DNA of 64,000 nucleotides, from positions 62,001 to 126,000 of the forward strand of contig NZ_JAKEDS010000001.1 in NCBI RefSeq assembly GCF_021462415.1, written 5' to 3'. Below are positions 7,387-16,048 of this stretch, one piece after another (position 1 is the stretch's first letter; the number at the start of each line of letters is the position of its first letter). A model generated the notes under the pieces. It was given only the letters and a program-made list of their open reading frames with translations, was not told the DNA's origin and searched no databases. This DNA is from Rhodohalobacter sp. 614A (GTDB lineage: Bacteria > Bacteroidota > Rhodothermia > Balneolales > Balneolaceae). Position numbers and translations under genes: made by a program.

Positions 7387-9903
7387 ATGAAGGAAAAATT
7401 TTTATCGCTGTTCACTCTTTTGTATGTACTTCTGCCCATTTCAGCCGATATATATGCTCAGAATGCATCATCAGAAAACATACAATCCATTCCCCGGGTT
7501 GACGGTACATTTGACTGGAAAAAGATAGATATCTCCACTCCTACTTTTCGTATCACTGGCTCGTTTACCGCTTTCTTCAAAAATCAACTGATCGTAGCCG
7601 GTGGATATGATCAGGATGAACAATCATTCACAGATGCAATCCATGTATACAACCACCTCTCAAACCAATGGGAAACGTTAGATATAAAACTTCACGAAAA
7701 AGCAGGTTATGGATCTACATCGGTGGCTGACGGTAGAGTTTATTTTCTCGGAGGGATGAGTACAGAAGGTGTCAGTAAAAAAGTCTCTTATTTAGAATAT
7801 GATGAACTCACCAACTCATGGAAAACAGAATCAATCGCAGATTTACCGAAAGCTGTAGCTTTAACCGGCTCATGCGTCTTCAATAATAATATTTATCTGG
7901 CGGGGGGAATTTCTCATCCCGATTCTACCCCACTATCGGATTTTTACCGATACAGCAGTAATTCCAATAGTTGGGAAAAACTGCAATCTCTTTCTGAAAA
8001 TCCGGGACAATCGCCCTCTCTGGTTGTTCAGAATAACGGTGAAAAAGATCTCCTTTACCTTTTCTCAACTGCTGAAAGGGATCGTTCTGTTTTGATGAGT
8101 TATGATTTCTCGTCGGGAAACTGGAAAAAAGGAACATCGCCACCGGTTTCTCTCTCACGACCGGCCGGAGTAGCAAAAAACAGTTTCAATCTCTTTTTCC
8201 TACCGCGTCAAAAAATTAACATTTTTGACAAAGAAAGCAGCACAGAGCCCGTGTCCAACCTCGGCCTCATTTATCACACCATCACAAATAACTGGATGGT
8301 TGTTGAAAATCCTGATATCACAAGTGCTACAACTTTATTTGCAGATGAGAGTGGGCTGACCCTGCTTCAAAATTCTGGCGGAAATCTCTCTTTTCATATG
8401 GTGAACTCTCCGGACGAAGGGTATAGTCTCCGGTTTTTAGACTTGCTCTCATTTATTATCTATATCGCTCTGCTTTTATACATCGGGTATTGGTTTTCCC
8501 AGCGTTCCAATGATACTGAAGATTATTTCAGGGGAGGTAAAAGAGTTCCGGCATGGGCTGCGGGAATCAGTATTATTGCCACAAAGTTAAGCGCCGTAAC
8601 TTTTATGTCGATTCCTGCAAAAGTTTTTGCAACAGACTGGCTATACATCCTGATTCCTCTCAACGGATTATTCTTGGCCTATTTTGTTGTAAAAGTCGTT
8701 CTGCCATTTTTCCACCGGCTCAATATTACATCTGCTTACGAATATCTGGAAAGAAGATTTAATGTTGTGGTCCGTTTCTTGGGAAGCTTAAGCTATTTAC
8801 TGTGGGAAATCAGCCGCATTGGAATTCTACTTCTACTTCCGGCCATTGTTATTTCTGTGGTTCTGCAAATTGATATTTATTTATGCATAGCGTTGATCGG
8901 AATTGTTGCCACACTTTATACACTTCTCGGGGGCATTGAAGCCGTAGTCTGGACAGATGTGTTACAGGTATTGATTATGTTCGGTGGAATTGTACTTGCG
9001 CTGATCATCATGATTTATAAAACAGATGGAACTATTCCGGAGCTAATTCAAACGGCTGCAAGTCAACATAAACTAAGAGTTTTTGATTTTAACTTTGATT
9101 TTACAACAGCAACCGTCTGGGTGATTATGATTGGCTGGATAGGCAGAATCCAGGAATACGTTTCCACTCAATCCATTGTTCAGAGATTTGTAACCGTGAA
9201 AGATGAACGTGAAGCGGGTAAAAGCATGTGGATTTCCGCCATTGTTGTACTTCCAATTATTGTATTCTTTTACTTAGCCGGAACAGGTCTGTTTTTGTTC
9301 TACCAGGAATTTCCTCAGGCTCTTGATCCCAACCTGGAACAGTTAGACGCTATTCTCCCCTATTTTGTGATTACTCAACTGCCGGCAGGTATTGCCGGGC
9401 TTGTAATTGCAGCTATTTTTGCGGCGGCCATGTCCAGCCTGGACAGCGGTATTCACAGTATGTCTACTGTGATTACTACAGATTGGTATAGACGATTTTC
9501 ATCAAACTACACAGAAAAACAATCTTTGAAACTGGCCAAATACCTGGTTGTAATTTTAGGGATTTTCGGAACAGTTTCTGCGATGTTAATGGCCGGGCTG
9601 CCTATCCAGTCACTTTTTGATCAGCTTATGCTAATTATGGGATTGTTTGGAGGAGGATTGGCAGGTATGTTTTTATTGGGAATGCTGAGCAAACGGGCAA
9701 ATACAACCGGCGTATTAATCGGTTTCTTTGTAAGTGCTTTTGTACAGTATGCTGTCAGTTTTCACACAAATATCCACTTTCTTTTGTACTCCGTTACAGG
9801 ATTGGCTTCGTGCTTTGTAATCGGGTACATCGCCAGCACGTTTTCCCCCACAAAAGGTAGTAACAATCAGGAATATACTGTGTATGGCTTATTAAAAAAC
9901 TGA
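7387..9903 (+). CDS. Kelch mutarotase-like domain fused to sodium/solute symporter (copy 1)
   Basis: 838 residues in two parts. Residues 1-25 are a signal peptide (ending YAQ); about 30-340 form a Kelch propeller with GG-ending strands (IVAGGYDQ, YFLGGMST, IYLAGGISH), related to the NanM/YjhT sialic acid mutarotases and their permuted relatives. From about 350 follows a full SSS transporter core: first membrane segment LSFIIYIALLLYIGYWF, then EDYFRGGKRVPAWAAGISIIATKLSA, and the sodium-site helix AAIFAAAMSSLDSGIHS. SSS proteins of this type have the N-terminus outside, so the Kelch domain would sit in the periplasm beside the entrance. Inferred role: equilibrate anomers of a released sugar and import it with Na+. 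Cotranscribed with the sialidase-like gene. Two paralogues lie at 16049 and 26006. Confidence 0.85.
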   Translation: MKEKFLSLFTLLYVLLPISADIYAQNASSENIQSIPRVDGTFDWKKIDISTPTFRITGSFTAFFKNQLIVAGGYDQDEQSFTDAIHVYNHLSNQWETLDIKLHEKAGYGSTSVADGRVYFLGGMSTEGVSKKVSYLEYDELTNSWKTESIADLPKAVALTGSCVFNNNIYLAGGISHPDSTPLSDFYRYSSNSNSWEKLQSLSENPGQSPSLVVQNNGEKDLLYLFSTAERDRSVLMSYDFSSGNWKKGTSPPVSLSRPAGVAKNSFNLFFLPRQKINIFDKESSTEPVSNLGLIYHTITNNWMVVENPDITSATTLFADESGLTLLQNSGGNLSFHMVNSPDEGYSLRFLDLLSFIIYIALLLYIGYWFSQRSNDTEDYFRGGKRVPAWAAGISIIATKLSAVTFMSIPAKVFATDWLYILIPLNGLFLAYFVVKVVLPFFHRLNITSAYEYLERRFNVVVRFLGSLSYLLWEISRIGILLLLPAIVISVVLQIDIYLCIALIGIVATLYTLLGGIEAVVWTDVLQVLIMFGGIVLALIIMIYKTDGTIPELIQTAASQHKLRVFDFNFDFTTATVWVIMIGWIGRIQEYVSTQSIVQRFVTVKDEREAGKSMWISAIVVLPIIVFFYLAGTGLFLFYQEFPQALDPNLEQLDAILPYFVITQLPAGIAGLVIAAIFAAAMSSLDSGIHSMSTVITTDWYRRFSSNYTEKQSLKLAKYLVVILGIFGTVSAMLMAGLPIQSLFDQLMLIMGLFGGGLAGMFLLGMLSKRANTTGVLIGFFVSAFVQYAVSFHTNIHFLLYSVTGLASCFVIGYIASTFSPTKGSNNQEYTVYGLLKN

Positions 9904-9947
9904 ATGGAAACGAGAATCTCTGCAATTCGGGAATTCGTTCTGATCCA

Positions 9948-11369
9948 TTAATCTTCAGTAAAAAAGCTGAGGGTTAATTCTCGGTAGGCCAAGTCGGTTT
10001 TTGTGGGATTATTCGTTTCCTTATCCCAGCCGGTTTTCCAGTGAAAGATGTGAACAGTGTTGTCATCAATCAAAATTGCGGGATAGGAATACTGGTTCTC
10101 TCCGTCGTACTCAAGCTGTTTATAATGATGCCAGGTAATCCCCCCATCGTCACTGATTCTTGAGGCAAGAATATATCGATCATCAATACCCCGGTTACTT
10201 GTTAAATTCTTCATGGGATTGTGAATCAATAGAATTTTATTTGTACCGGGAATCAATTCAGCTCGTGCGGGCGCCAATGGATGCTGAATCCCAACTTTTT
10301 CCGGAGTACTCCATGTTTTTCCAAAATCTTCTGAGGTTGACCTCAGTAAAAAACCGGTCGCACTTCGGCCAAACAAAACCAATTTTCCGGGTTCATACTC
10401 TACTAACGACGCTTCATAAAAACCAAATTCCCCCAGTCCATACGGATTTTCATAGTTTACGATGGTTTCATCATTTAACCGAAACCATGTTAAGCCCTGG
10501 TCTCGCGAAGCAAACAAATCTGTTCCCAACAGCTTCCCTTTTACCCGGGACTCCCCTTTCGGCAACACGCTGTGTACAACGTTCACCACCAGGTGATTAC
10601 TTAACGTCACAAAGCGATCATGGGAGCCTGTTGTATATTCGTGAAAATCGCCGGACACTTTGGTTTCATCCGACCAGGTTTGTCCTCCGTTGGTCGAATA
10701 CCGAAAAACTTTGAATGCCGTCCATACATCTTTTATCATTTTTGAATAGGCAATCCCGATTTTACCGCCTTTAAATGTTACAACGGACGGATGTAAAAGA
10801 GAGACCCCATCTTCGTGGAAAATGATTTCTTTATCGCTCCACGTTTTCCCTTCGTCTGAACTTACAATCCGTGCAATTTGCGAAATATCTCTGTCACCCA
10901 TGCCGGATATGGAGTTGTAATACATCTGGATATCCCCGTTGGCAAGTTTCAGCATGGTGCCTTCACCCTGGCGGGGTGTTGAACTCTCTACAACTTTGCT
11001 CTGCTGAGAATTCGGATATTGAAGAGTTGTACTGCTTTTTATTTCGGAATATTCGCTGTAAATACTGCCTTTGAATGCCCTCACACGAAATGCATATTTA
11101 GATTCCGCCAAACAACCTCCTGCCTGAAATTGAGTTGTATTCACCGGTACAAAACCAATCTTTGCCCAATAGTTTTCGTCTTTTTTCTTCCTTTCGATGA
11201 TAAACCCTTCCTCCCCTTCGGATTGATCGGTCCATTCCAAATTGAAGTGAGAAGCAGAACCCGGCTCAACCTTCAAGTTTCCAGGCCGTGAAAAAATGGA
11301 CTGTCCAAATATCGGATCATTTAGAAGTACATATAAAACAATACTTATCAATAACTTAAATATTTTCAT
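9948..11369 (-). CDS. FnIII domain plus sialidase-superfamily propeller, secreted
   Basis: Signal peptide (1-23, ending IFGQ), a fibronectin type III domain at about 28-115 (LEWTDQSEGEEGFIIERK ... YAFRVRAF), then a propeller with Asp boxes [32 protein letters not shown] and SDDGGITW. The FnIII module is common as a spacer in secreted glycan hydrolases. The propeller lacks FRIP; a conserved HPSVVTFKGGKIGIAYSK block occupies the place of the second blade. It is the last gene of a minus-strand run that includes two FAD enzymes and the paralogous GH-like lipoprotein, 110 bases after the preceding stop. It converges with the plus-strand symporter gene, 44 bases apart, with no clear terminator. Substrate inferred to be the same glycan as its neighbours. 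Confidence 0.75.
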   Translation of the reverse strand: MKIFKLLISIVLYVLLNDPIFGQSIFSRPGNLKVEPGSASHFNLEWTDQSEGEEGFIIERKKKDENYWAKIGFVPVNTTQFQAGGCLAESKYAFRVRAFKGSIYSEYSEIKSSTTLQYPNSQQSKVVESSTPRQGEGTMLKLANGDIQMYYNSISGMGDRDISQIARIVSSDEGKTWSDKEIIFHEDGVSLLHPSVVTFKGGKIGIAYSKMIKDVWTAFKVFRYSTNGGQTWSDETKVSGDFHEYTTGSHDRFVTLSNHLVVNVVHSVLPKGESRVKGKLLGTDLFASRDQGLTWFRLNDETIVNYENPYGLGEFGFYEASLVEYEPGKLVLFGRSATGFLLRSTSEDFGKTWSTPEKVGIQHPLAPARAELIPGTNKILLIHNPMKNLTSNRGIDDRYILASRISDDGGITWHHYKQLEYDGENQYSYPAILIDDNTVHIFHWKTGWDKETNNPTKTDLAYRELTLSFFTED

Positions 11370-11437
11370 TGGAAAGGGTGCGTGTAGTGTTAAGATGGAT
11401 CATTAAGAATGATTCTGTTAACAGGCATAGTTATCTC

Positions 11438-11478
11438 CAAAAGTTCGGGCTTTTTTGTTATGCTGATCTGAACTTTTG
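11438..11478. repeat. Nine-base inverted repeat in an intergenic gap
   Basis: CAAAAGTTC at 11438-11446 and its exact complement GAACTTTTG at 11470-11478 enclose 23 bases that contain six T in a row. It lies just past the stop of the FAD oxidoreductase and upstream of the FnIII-sialidase gene. On the minus strand no T-tract follows the stem, so it is not a typical intrinsic terminator; an RNA stem that protects or attenuates the transcript is possible. Confidence 0.35.
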
Positions 11479-11479
11479 C

Positions 11480-12955
11480 TTATTGAACCCAATGCTCTGC
11501 ATTTTCAGTTGCCTGATCTTTTTCTCCGGTCGTAGGAGGTTCTTCCAACGGAAGTTGACCATACCTCTCAATCGCCTCAAGGTTTGGTCTTCCGATAGAT
11601 TGACCGAATTCAGCTCCCTGGCTATCAAGCTGATCATGGAGTTTTGAAATGGAAACTTCCCGGACAGATTTATTTCCTTTGATCGCAAGACCGGCAGCAG
11701 TTCCAGCGGCTTCTCCCTGGGCCATACAGATGGGAATCACCCTTGTTGAAGCTACCGCTTCATGGGTTGCTGACAGGCATTTTCCAGCCATCATCAGGCC
11801 ATCCACTCCTCTGGCAATTAAGCTTCTTAGCGGAATCGTGTAAGCCACTACATTTTTCGATTCAACCCAACTTCCGGATGGGCGATGAATATCAATATGA
11901 TATCCGCCCATTGCCACGGCATCATCAAAAACTTTTCCTTCAAATAGATCGTCCGCTTTGAGAACGTAATCACCCATAATTCTTCGGCTTTCCCTCACGC
12001 CCAGCATCGGAGCAATTTCAAGCAGATAACAATTTTTTCCGCCCGGAATATATTTTTGAAAAAAACTTACAATTTGTGGGATTTGGGAATAGACTTTACT
12101 GTAAGCCGTACTCAGGCTATTCACATCCGTGGGATCTAAACCCAATACACGTGTCATTACAATGCTAACCTGATCAGGTTGATGTACTTTTACTCCTACC
12201 ACTCTTGTTTGGGGAATATCAAGATCTCCGGCTTTTCTGGCTTTTTCCATTAATCCTGCAAACCCACCCAATACAAATACATCGGTCGTATTCAGATTGT
12301 TTTGGAGTTTCTTCCATAAATCCGGGAAAGGAGCGAACCACTCCCTGTAGTTCAATGATTTATCCTGGCACCCTGCCACGAATTCTTCTTTATTCAAGCC
12401 ACCTAACCTAAACACAAGCGTAGGAGCCTGAACAAGACCGTCTGCCGTTCTCCCTTTTTCCCACGCTACTCCACCTCTTGCAGCTACATCTCCATCGCCA
12501 CTGCAATCAATGGTTATATCTGCATAAATTTTTTGTCGGCCTGATTTATGTTCAACGACGATTCCAGCAATACGATCATTCTCACGGATAGTATCGACCA
12601 TATGTGTATGAAGCATCACATCCACACCGGCTTCTTCCGCCATTTGAATGGCAAGGATTTTCCAGGAATGGTTATCCACACTGACCAACGAACTGCACTT
12701 TGGATCAAATACATAGCCGGATGCAGCACTTTTTTTCTGCAACCGTGAAACGTACTCGCCGGGCAGCCCCTTTACCACCTGCCTGTATTCCCGGTCATGA
12801 AATCCCAGCCAAGGAAGTGTGGCAGAGATGCCTCCTAAAAATCCATTGTATTCCACCAATAACGTTTTCGCACCCTTTCTTGCCGCTGAAATGGCCGCTG
12901 AAACACCCGCCGCTCCAGCACCAACTACTAACACTTCTGTTTTTAAATCATTCAT
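11480..12955 (-). CDS. FAD-dependent oxidoreductase (FAD_oxidored family), copy A
   Basis: About 491 residues. The N-terminus carries the dinucleotide-binding motif EVLVVGAGAAGVSAAISAARKG followed by an acidic residue in LLVEYNGFLGG; an internal ITIDCSGDGDVAARGG motif and a C-terminal FAD-binding GLMMAGKCLSATHEA...MAQGEAAGTAAG are typical of the FAD_oxidored (glucose-inhibited-division-A-like) group. No signal peptide, so cytoplasmic. The ATG at 12955 is chosen over an upstream GTG at 12964. It follows the GH-like lipoprotein gene by 33 bases. The substrate is unknown; context suggests oxidation of a sugar or hydroxy acid produced from the imported glycan. A diverged paralogue is at 14607. 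Confidence 0.8.
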   Translation of the reverse strand: MNDLKTEVLVVGAGAAGVSAAISAARKGAKTLLVEYNGFLGGISATLPWLGFHDREYRQVVKGLPGEYVSRLQKKSAASGYVFDPKCSSLVSVDNHSWKILAIQMAEEAGVDVMLHTHMVDTIRENDRIAGIVVEHKSGRQKIYADITIDCSGDGDVAARGGVAWEKGRTADGLVQAPTLVFRLGGLNKEEFVAGCQDKSLNYREWFAPFPDLWKKLQNNLNTTDVFVLGGFAGLMEKARKAGDLDIPQTRVVGVKVHQPDQVSIVMTRVLGLDPTDVNSLSTAYSKVYSQIPQIVSFFQKYIPGGKNCYLLEIAPMLGVRESRRIMGDYVLKADDLFEGKVFDDAVAMGGYHIDIHRPSGSWVESKNVVAYTIPLRSLIARGVDGLMMAGKCLSATHEAVASTRVIPICMAQGEAAGTAAGLAIKGNKSVREVSISKLHDQLDSQGAEFGQSIGRPNLEAIERYGQLPLEEPPTTGEKDQATENAEHWVQ

Positions 12956-12988
12956 ATTTTTCACGATTTCTTATTTAAAACTTGTCAC

Positions 12989-14539
12989 TCACTTTTTTTC
13001 ACTTGCCAATTTCAGATTTCCGCTAACTGAATAAAGAGTAGCATTCGATAATTGGAATTTTAGTTGAATATTTGATCCTGTTAAGTCAGACAGAGTTTTA
13101 TCAGACCAATGAATTTCTTTATCAGTAACTTCTCCCCTCGTAATTGGCTCACTGTCATCAAATCCAAAGCCTTCAAATGGATTTCCGGATTCATCTAATA
13201 CTGCCACGTGTATTTCTCCTTCATCTTGAATATCGGCCGTGAGTTTTAGGTCGCTTCCTGTGATTTCAAAAGGGTTTGTTGTGATGAAACCCGGAGTATC
13301 ATTTTTTGAAGGTGTAAATCCTGCAAAGCGGTCCGACTCCAGTGTAGCCAGATTTAAAGTAGTTGTTCGGGTATCGGGAATATGTCTTTCCGGAAGACCG
13401 GCATAGTAGATTTTAATCTGATCATCTTTTACGATAAATGATGATGGATAGATCATGCCATAATCGTATCCGGTTGAATCTTCAGCGTTAGGAATAAAAG
13501 GTGTACCTGCATTAATTCGCTGCCAGTGATACGTGTCTGTACTCCAAGCCAGTTCCACGTGCACTTGGTCTCCATCACCATGCCTGAAGACACTTATTAA
13601 TCCGATATAATAACGATCTGCATATTGCTGAACAGGCATGGAATACGTTTGAGCTGTATCGGTTCCGCGAATAATTTCTACCGGATCAGACCAATTCAAA
13701 AAATCCTTGCTCTCCATTCGCAGCATCGTGCGGTTTGTACCGGGCCCCTCGCTATAGCCACGGGTAAATAGCACATATTTATTAAGTTCGGGTACCCAAA
13801 GAGCATTGTTGTGGGCGTCTCCATACAAGTTAAAAGGTTCTCCGTCTTTGATTTTTACAGGCTTCTCCCAGTGAATTCCATCCGGCGAAAAAGAGACTTC
13901 CAAATAATAGGGGAACCTCTGTCGGGAGACCATTTTATATTTCCGGCTTTCATCCTGGTAATTTGGATCTTTCAAAATTCCTATTTCATTCCCGCCGATA
14001 TTCACCAGGTTTGTCGGTTCTCCCTCATAGGTAAAAACATCCAGATCAGGACGTGTCCAATGGAGTCCATCCTCAGATGTCATGTATGCTTCTGCAATCC
14101 TCATCCCTTTCCACATACTGTCTTTGGGTTCAATTTTATCCACCCAATCATCTTCAACCCACACGTGGTACCATAATTTGTAGATTCCCTCCTCTTCATC
14201 ATATTTTGCATTTGGATAAAGGATAGAGGTTCGTTTTTCCCACTCGGGCACATCGAGGTCTGTCAACGTCGGTGGATGGTCAGAATCCCAGTTGGCATAC
14301 GACGGATGATTTGTCCACCGTACCAAAGGATTTCCTGCATACTTTTCTACCTGATGGACCAGCAATTCTGCATTCTGTGTTTCAGCTATAATCTCAGAAT
14401 CAAACATCAAAAACTTTGATGCTGGTGCAGACGCCTGTTTGCAGCTACTAAAAAGAAGGAGAGTAAGTAAACCAACCACGAGATTTACAACCGTGTAATA
14501 GCAGAATTCATTTTTTGAGTTCACGATCTGAGCATTCAT
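12989..14539 (-). CDS. Propeller-like putative glycoside hydrolase, lipoprotein
   Basis: Paralogue of the protein at 4481. A lipobox (LLLFSSC) ends the N-terminal hydrophobic segment, so it is probably lipid-anchored. Blade signatures: TSEDGLHWTRPDLDVF, SPDGIHWEKPVKI, NALWVPELNKYVLFTRGYS, STDTYHWQRINAGTPF, and a C-terminal beta domain (DIQDEGEIHVAVLDESGNPFEGFG). Both paralogues begin the mature part with F-x-D-S/P-x-I-A-E-[ST]-x-N-A-x-L. The start at 14539 is preferred: a TTG at 14569 would place the operator 14557-14571 inside the gene. Operator and 67-base gap suggest its own promoter. Activity not assigned; a hydrolase of a five-bladed fold is the working guess. Confidence 0.6.
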   Translation of the reverse strand: MNAQIVNSKNEFCYYTVVNLVVGLLTLLLFSSCKQASAPASKFLMFDSEIIAETQNAELLVHQVEKYAGNPLVRWTNHPSYANWDSDHPPTLTDLDVPEWEKRTSILYPNAKYDEEEGIYKLWYHVWVEDDWVDKIEPKDSMWKGMRIAEAYMTSEDGLHWTRPDLDVFTYEGEPTNLVNIGGNEIGILKDPNYQDESRKYKMVSRQRFPYYLEVSFSPDGIHWEKPVKIKDGEPFNLYGDAHNNALWVPELNKYVLFTRGYSEGPGTNRTMLRMESKDFLNWSDPVEIIRGTDTAQTYSMPVQQYADRYYIGLISVFRHGDGDQVHVELAWSTDTYHWQRINAGTPFIPNAEDSTGYDYGMIYPSSFIVKDDQIKIYYAGLPERHIPDTRTTTLNLATLESDRFAGFTPSKNDTPGFITTNPFEITGSDLKLTADIQDEGEIHVAVLDESGNPFEGFGFDDSEPITRGEVTDKEIHWSDKTLSDLTGSNIQLKFQLSNATLYSVSGNLKLASEKK

Positions 14540-14556
14540 ATTTTTATTAATATAAT

Positions 14557-14571
14557 ATTTGTATGACAAAT
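14557..14571. promoter_or_regulatory. GntR/FadR-type operator
   Basis: ATTTGT-ATG-ACAAAT, perfect 6-base arms with a 3-base centre, 18 bases upstream of the lipoprotein ATG at 14539 and downstream of the FAD enzyme stop at 14607. Same core as the sites at 6074, 24091 and 29503. Its position splits the minus-strand gene run into two transcription units. Confidence 0.7.
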
Positions 14572-14606
14572 TAAACAGCCAGACTTCTACTTAGAATAAT
14601 TTTATT

Positions 14607-16037
14607 TCAAACCTGATCTTTCCGGGGATAAATAGGGGGCAATTTTTCCCGGTCTACAATTGCATTGTTTTCTCTTAATTGATTACGAAGCAATTGGATA
14701 TTAATCGAGCCGAAAGAGACCGCACTCTCTATTACCTGCCGGCTTGCAAGACCTGCCGCCTCACCCATTGCCATGCATGGAGCCATCACCCGAACCGGCC
14801 CCAAAACCTGTCCTTCTACACTTACCGCCCTGCCGGGACAAATTAGGTTTTTGATAGGCTTCGGAATCATCATCCTGTATGGGAGCGGCGTACTCAACCC
14901 CTTTGTTACTTTGTGTTTGTAGCCTGTTACTTCATCATCGGCGAAAGGCTGCTCACTGGGTTTATCCGGATGAGGCAAATCCCATCCGTACATGCTGAAT
15001 CCGATACAATCATCAAACGATTTATCTGTCTGCAAATCTTCGACTGTCAAAATAAAATCGCCCACAATTCGCCGGGTCTCCCGGATACCCAATTGCGGGG
15101 CAATCGCTTTAATTTTTGCATCCTTGAAACCGGGAAAATATTTCTTAAAAATCCGCATTAACTCATGGATTTCCTTTCTACCTCGCTTCATCCCATCGGA
15201 TATAGACTCGCCATCCGTTCCGTCCACACCAATAAGGCGAATAGTATTGATATAGAATTCCCCTTTCTGAGGTAATTGTGTACAGATGAAAATATCATAT
15301 GGAAAATTCCATTCACCTTGGTCTTTAAGTTGATTGATCAGGTTTCGAAACTTTGGATCTCTCTCTTTTTCAATGCCTTGTGTAAGTTCTTCTTGGTCAA
15401 CATCATAGACATGGAATATCAGGGACGAAGGCGTCATTTTCCCGTCTTCTTTTCTTCCTTTGATGGTTTCGCAACCACTTCTGGCTGCCACATCAGCATT
15501 TCCGGTAGCATCAATCACAGCCCTGGCCGGAACAGCAATCAGGCCACTCCGATTAAATACCACTACATGTGTAATGATATTATTCTTCGTCATTACATCG
15601 ACGATTTGAGTGTGGAGTAAAACGTCTACACCGGCTTCTTCCATTTTTTCGTCTAAAAACATATCCACCGAAAATGGGTCCAGAGGAATGCCATGAATAA
15701 ACCAGTCATACCATCCAAACGGATGATATTTTTCATCATGGTTTAGAAGCGGAAGTAACGCATGATTTTTCGACGTAGCTTCTTCAGCTAATTCTTTAAA
15801 AATGCCGCCAACTACCCATTCACCCTCCTGGGTTCTGCCACCTAACCATTGAGAAACGAGTCCTGTAACGGCCATTCCGCCCAGCTGTCCCATGCTTTCA
15901 ATGAGCAATGTTTTTAAACCGGCTCGTCCGGCGGATAAAGCAGCTGCACATCCGGAGGGACCACCTCCGCATACTACAACATCATATTCCCCGAATTCTG
16001 AAATGTTAGATTTGTAACTGATTCGTTTGTTAGTCAT
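14607..16037 (-). CDS. FAD-dependent oxidoreductase (FAD_oxidored family), copy B
   Basis: About 476 residues. Motifs in order: YDVVVCGGGPSGCAAALSAGRAG (FAD dinucleotide fold), LLIESMGQLGGMAVTGLVSQWLGG, AVIDATGNADVAARSGCE near the middle, GIRETRRIVGDF, and the C-terminal LICPGRAVSVEGQ...APCMAMGEAAGLAS. No export signal, so cytoplasmic. The ATG at 16037 is used; a TTG at 16040 precedes it. Its gene starts 11 bases after the Kelch-symporter stop, so transporter and oxidase are very likely cotranscribed, which suggests that the imported compound is the substrate. Reaction unknown: oxidation of a sugar hydroxyl or of a sialic acid derivative are guesses. Confidence 0.8.
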   Translation of the reverse strand: MTNKRISYKSNISEFGEYDVVVCGGGPSGCAAALSAGRAGLKTLLIESMGQLGGMAVTGLVSQWLGGRTQEGEWVVGGIFKELAEEATSKNHALLPLLNHDEKYHPFGWYDWFIHGIPLDPFSVDMFLDEKMEEAGVDVLLHTQIVDVMTKNNIITHVVVFNRSGLIAVPARAVIDATGNADVAARSGCETIKGRKEDGKMTPSSLIFHVYDVDQEELTQGIEKERDPKFRNLINQLKDQGEWNFPYDIFICTQLPQKGEFYINTIRLIGVDGTDGESISDGMKRGRKEIHELMRIFKKYFPGFKDAKIKAIAPQLGIRETRRIVGDFILTVEDLQTDKSFDDCIGFSMYGWDLPHPDKPSEQPFADDEVTGYKHKVTKGLSTPLPYRMMIPKPIKNLICPGRAVSVEGQVLGPVRVMAPCMAMGEAAGLASRQVIESAVSFGSINIQLLRNQLRENNAIVDREKLPPIYPRKDQV

Positions 16038-16048
16038 CAATAACCTGT

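Noticed and set aside
10160-10714. Long open frames opposite the sialidase-like genes, here and at 4194-4715
   Set aside because: Antisense to well-supported genes, with low-complexity composition typical of shadow frames.
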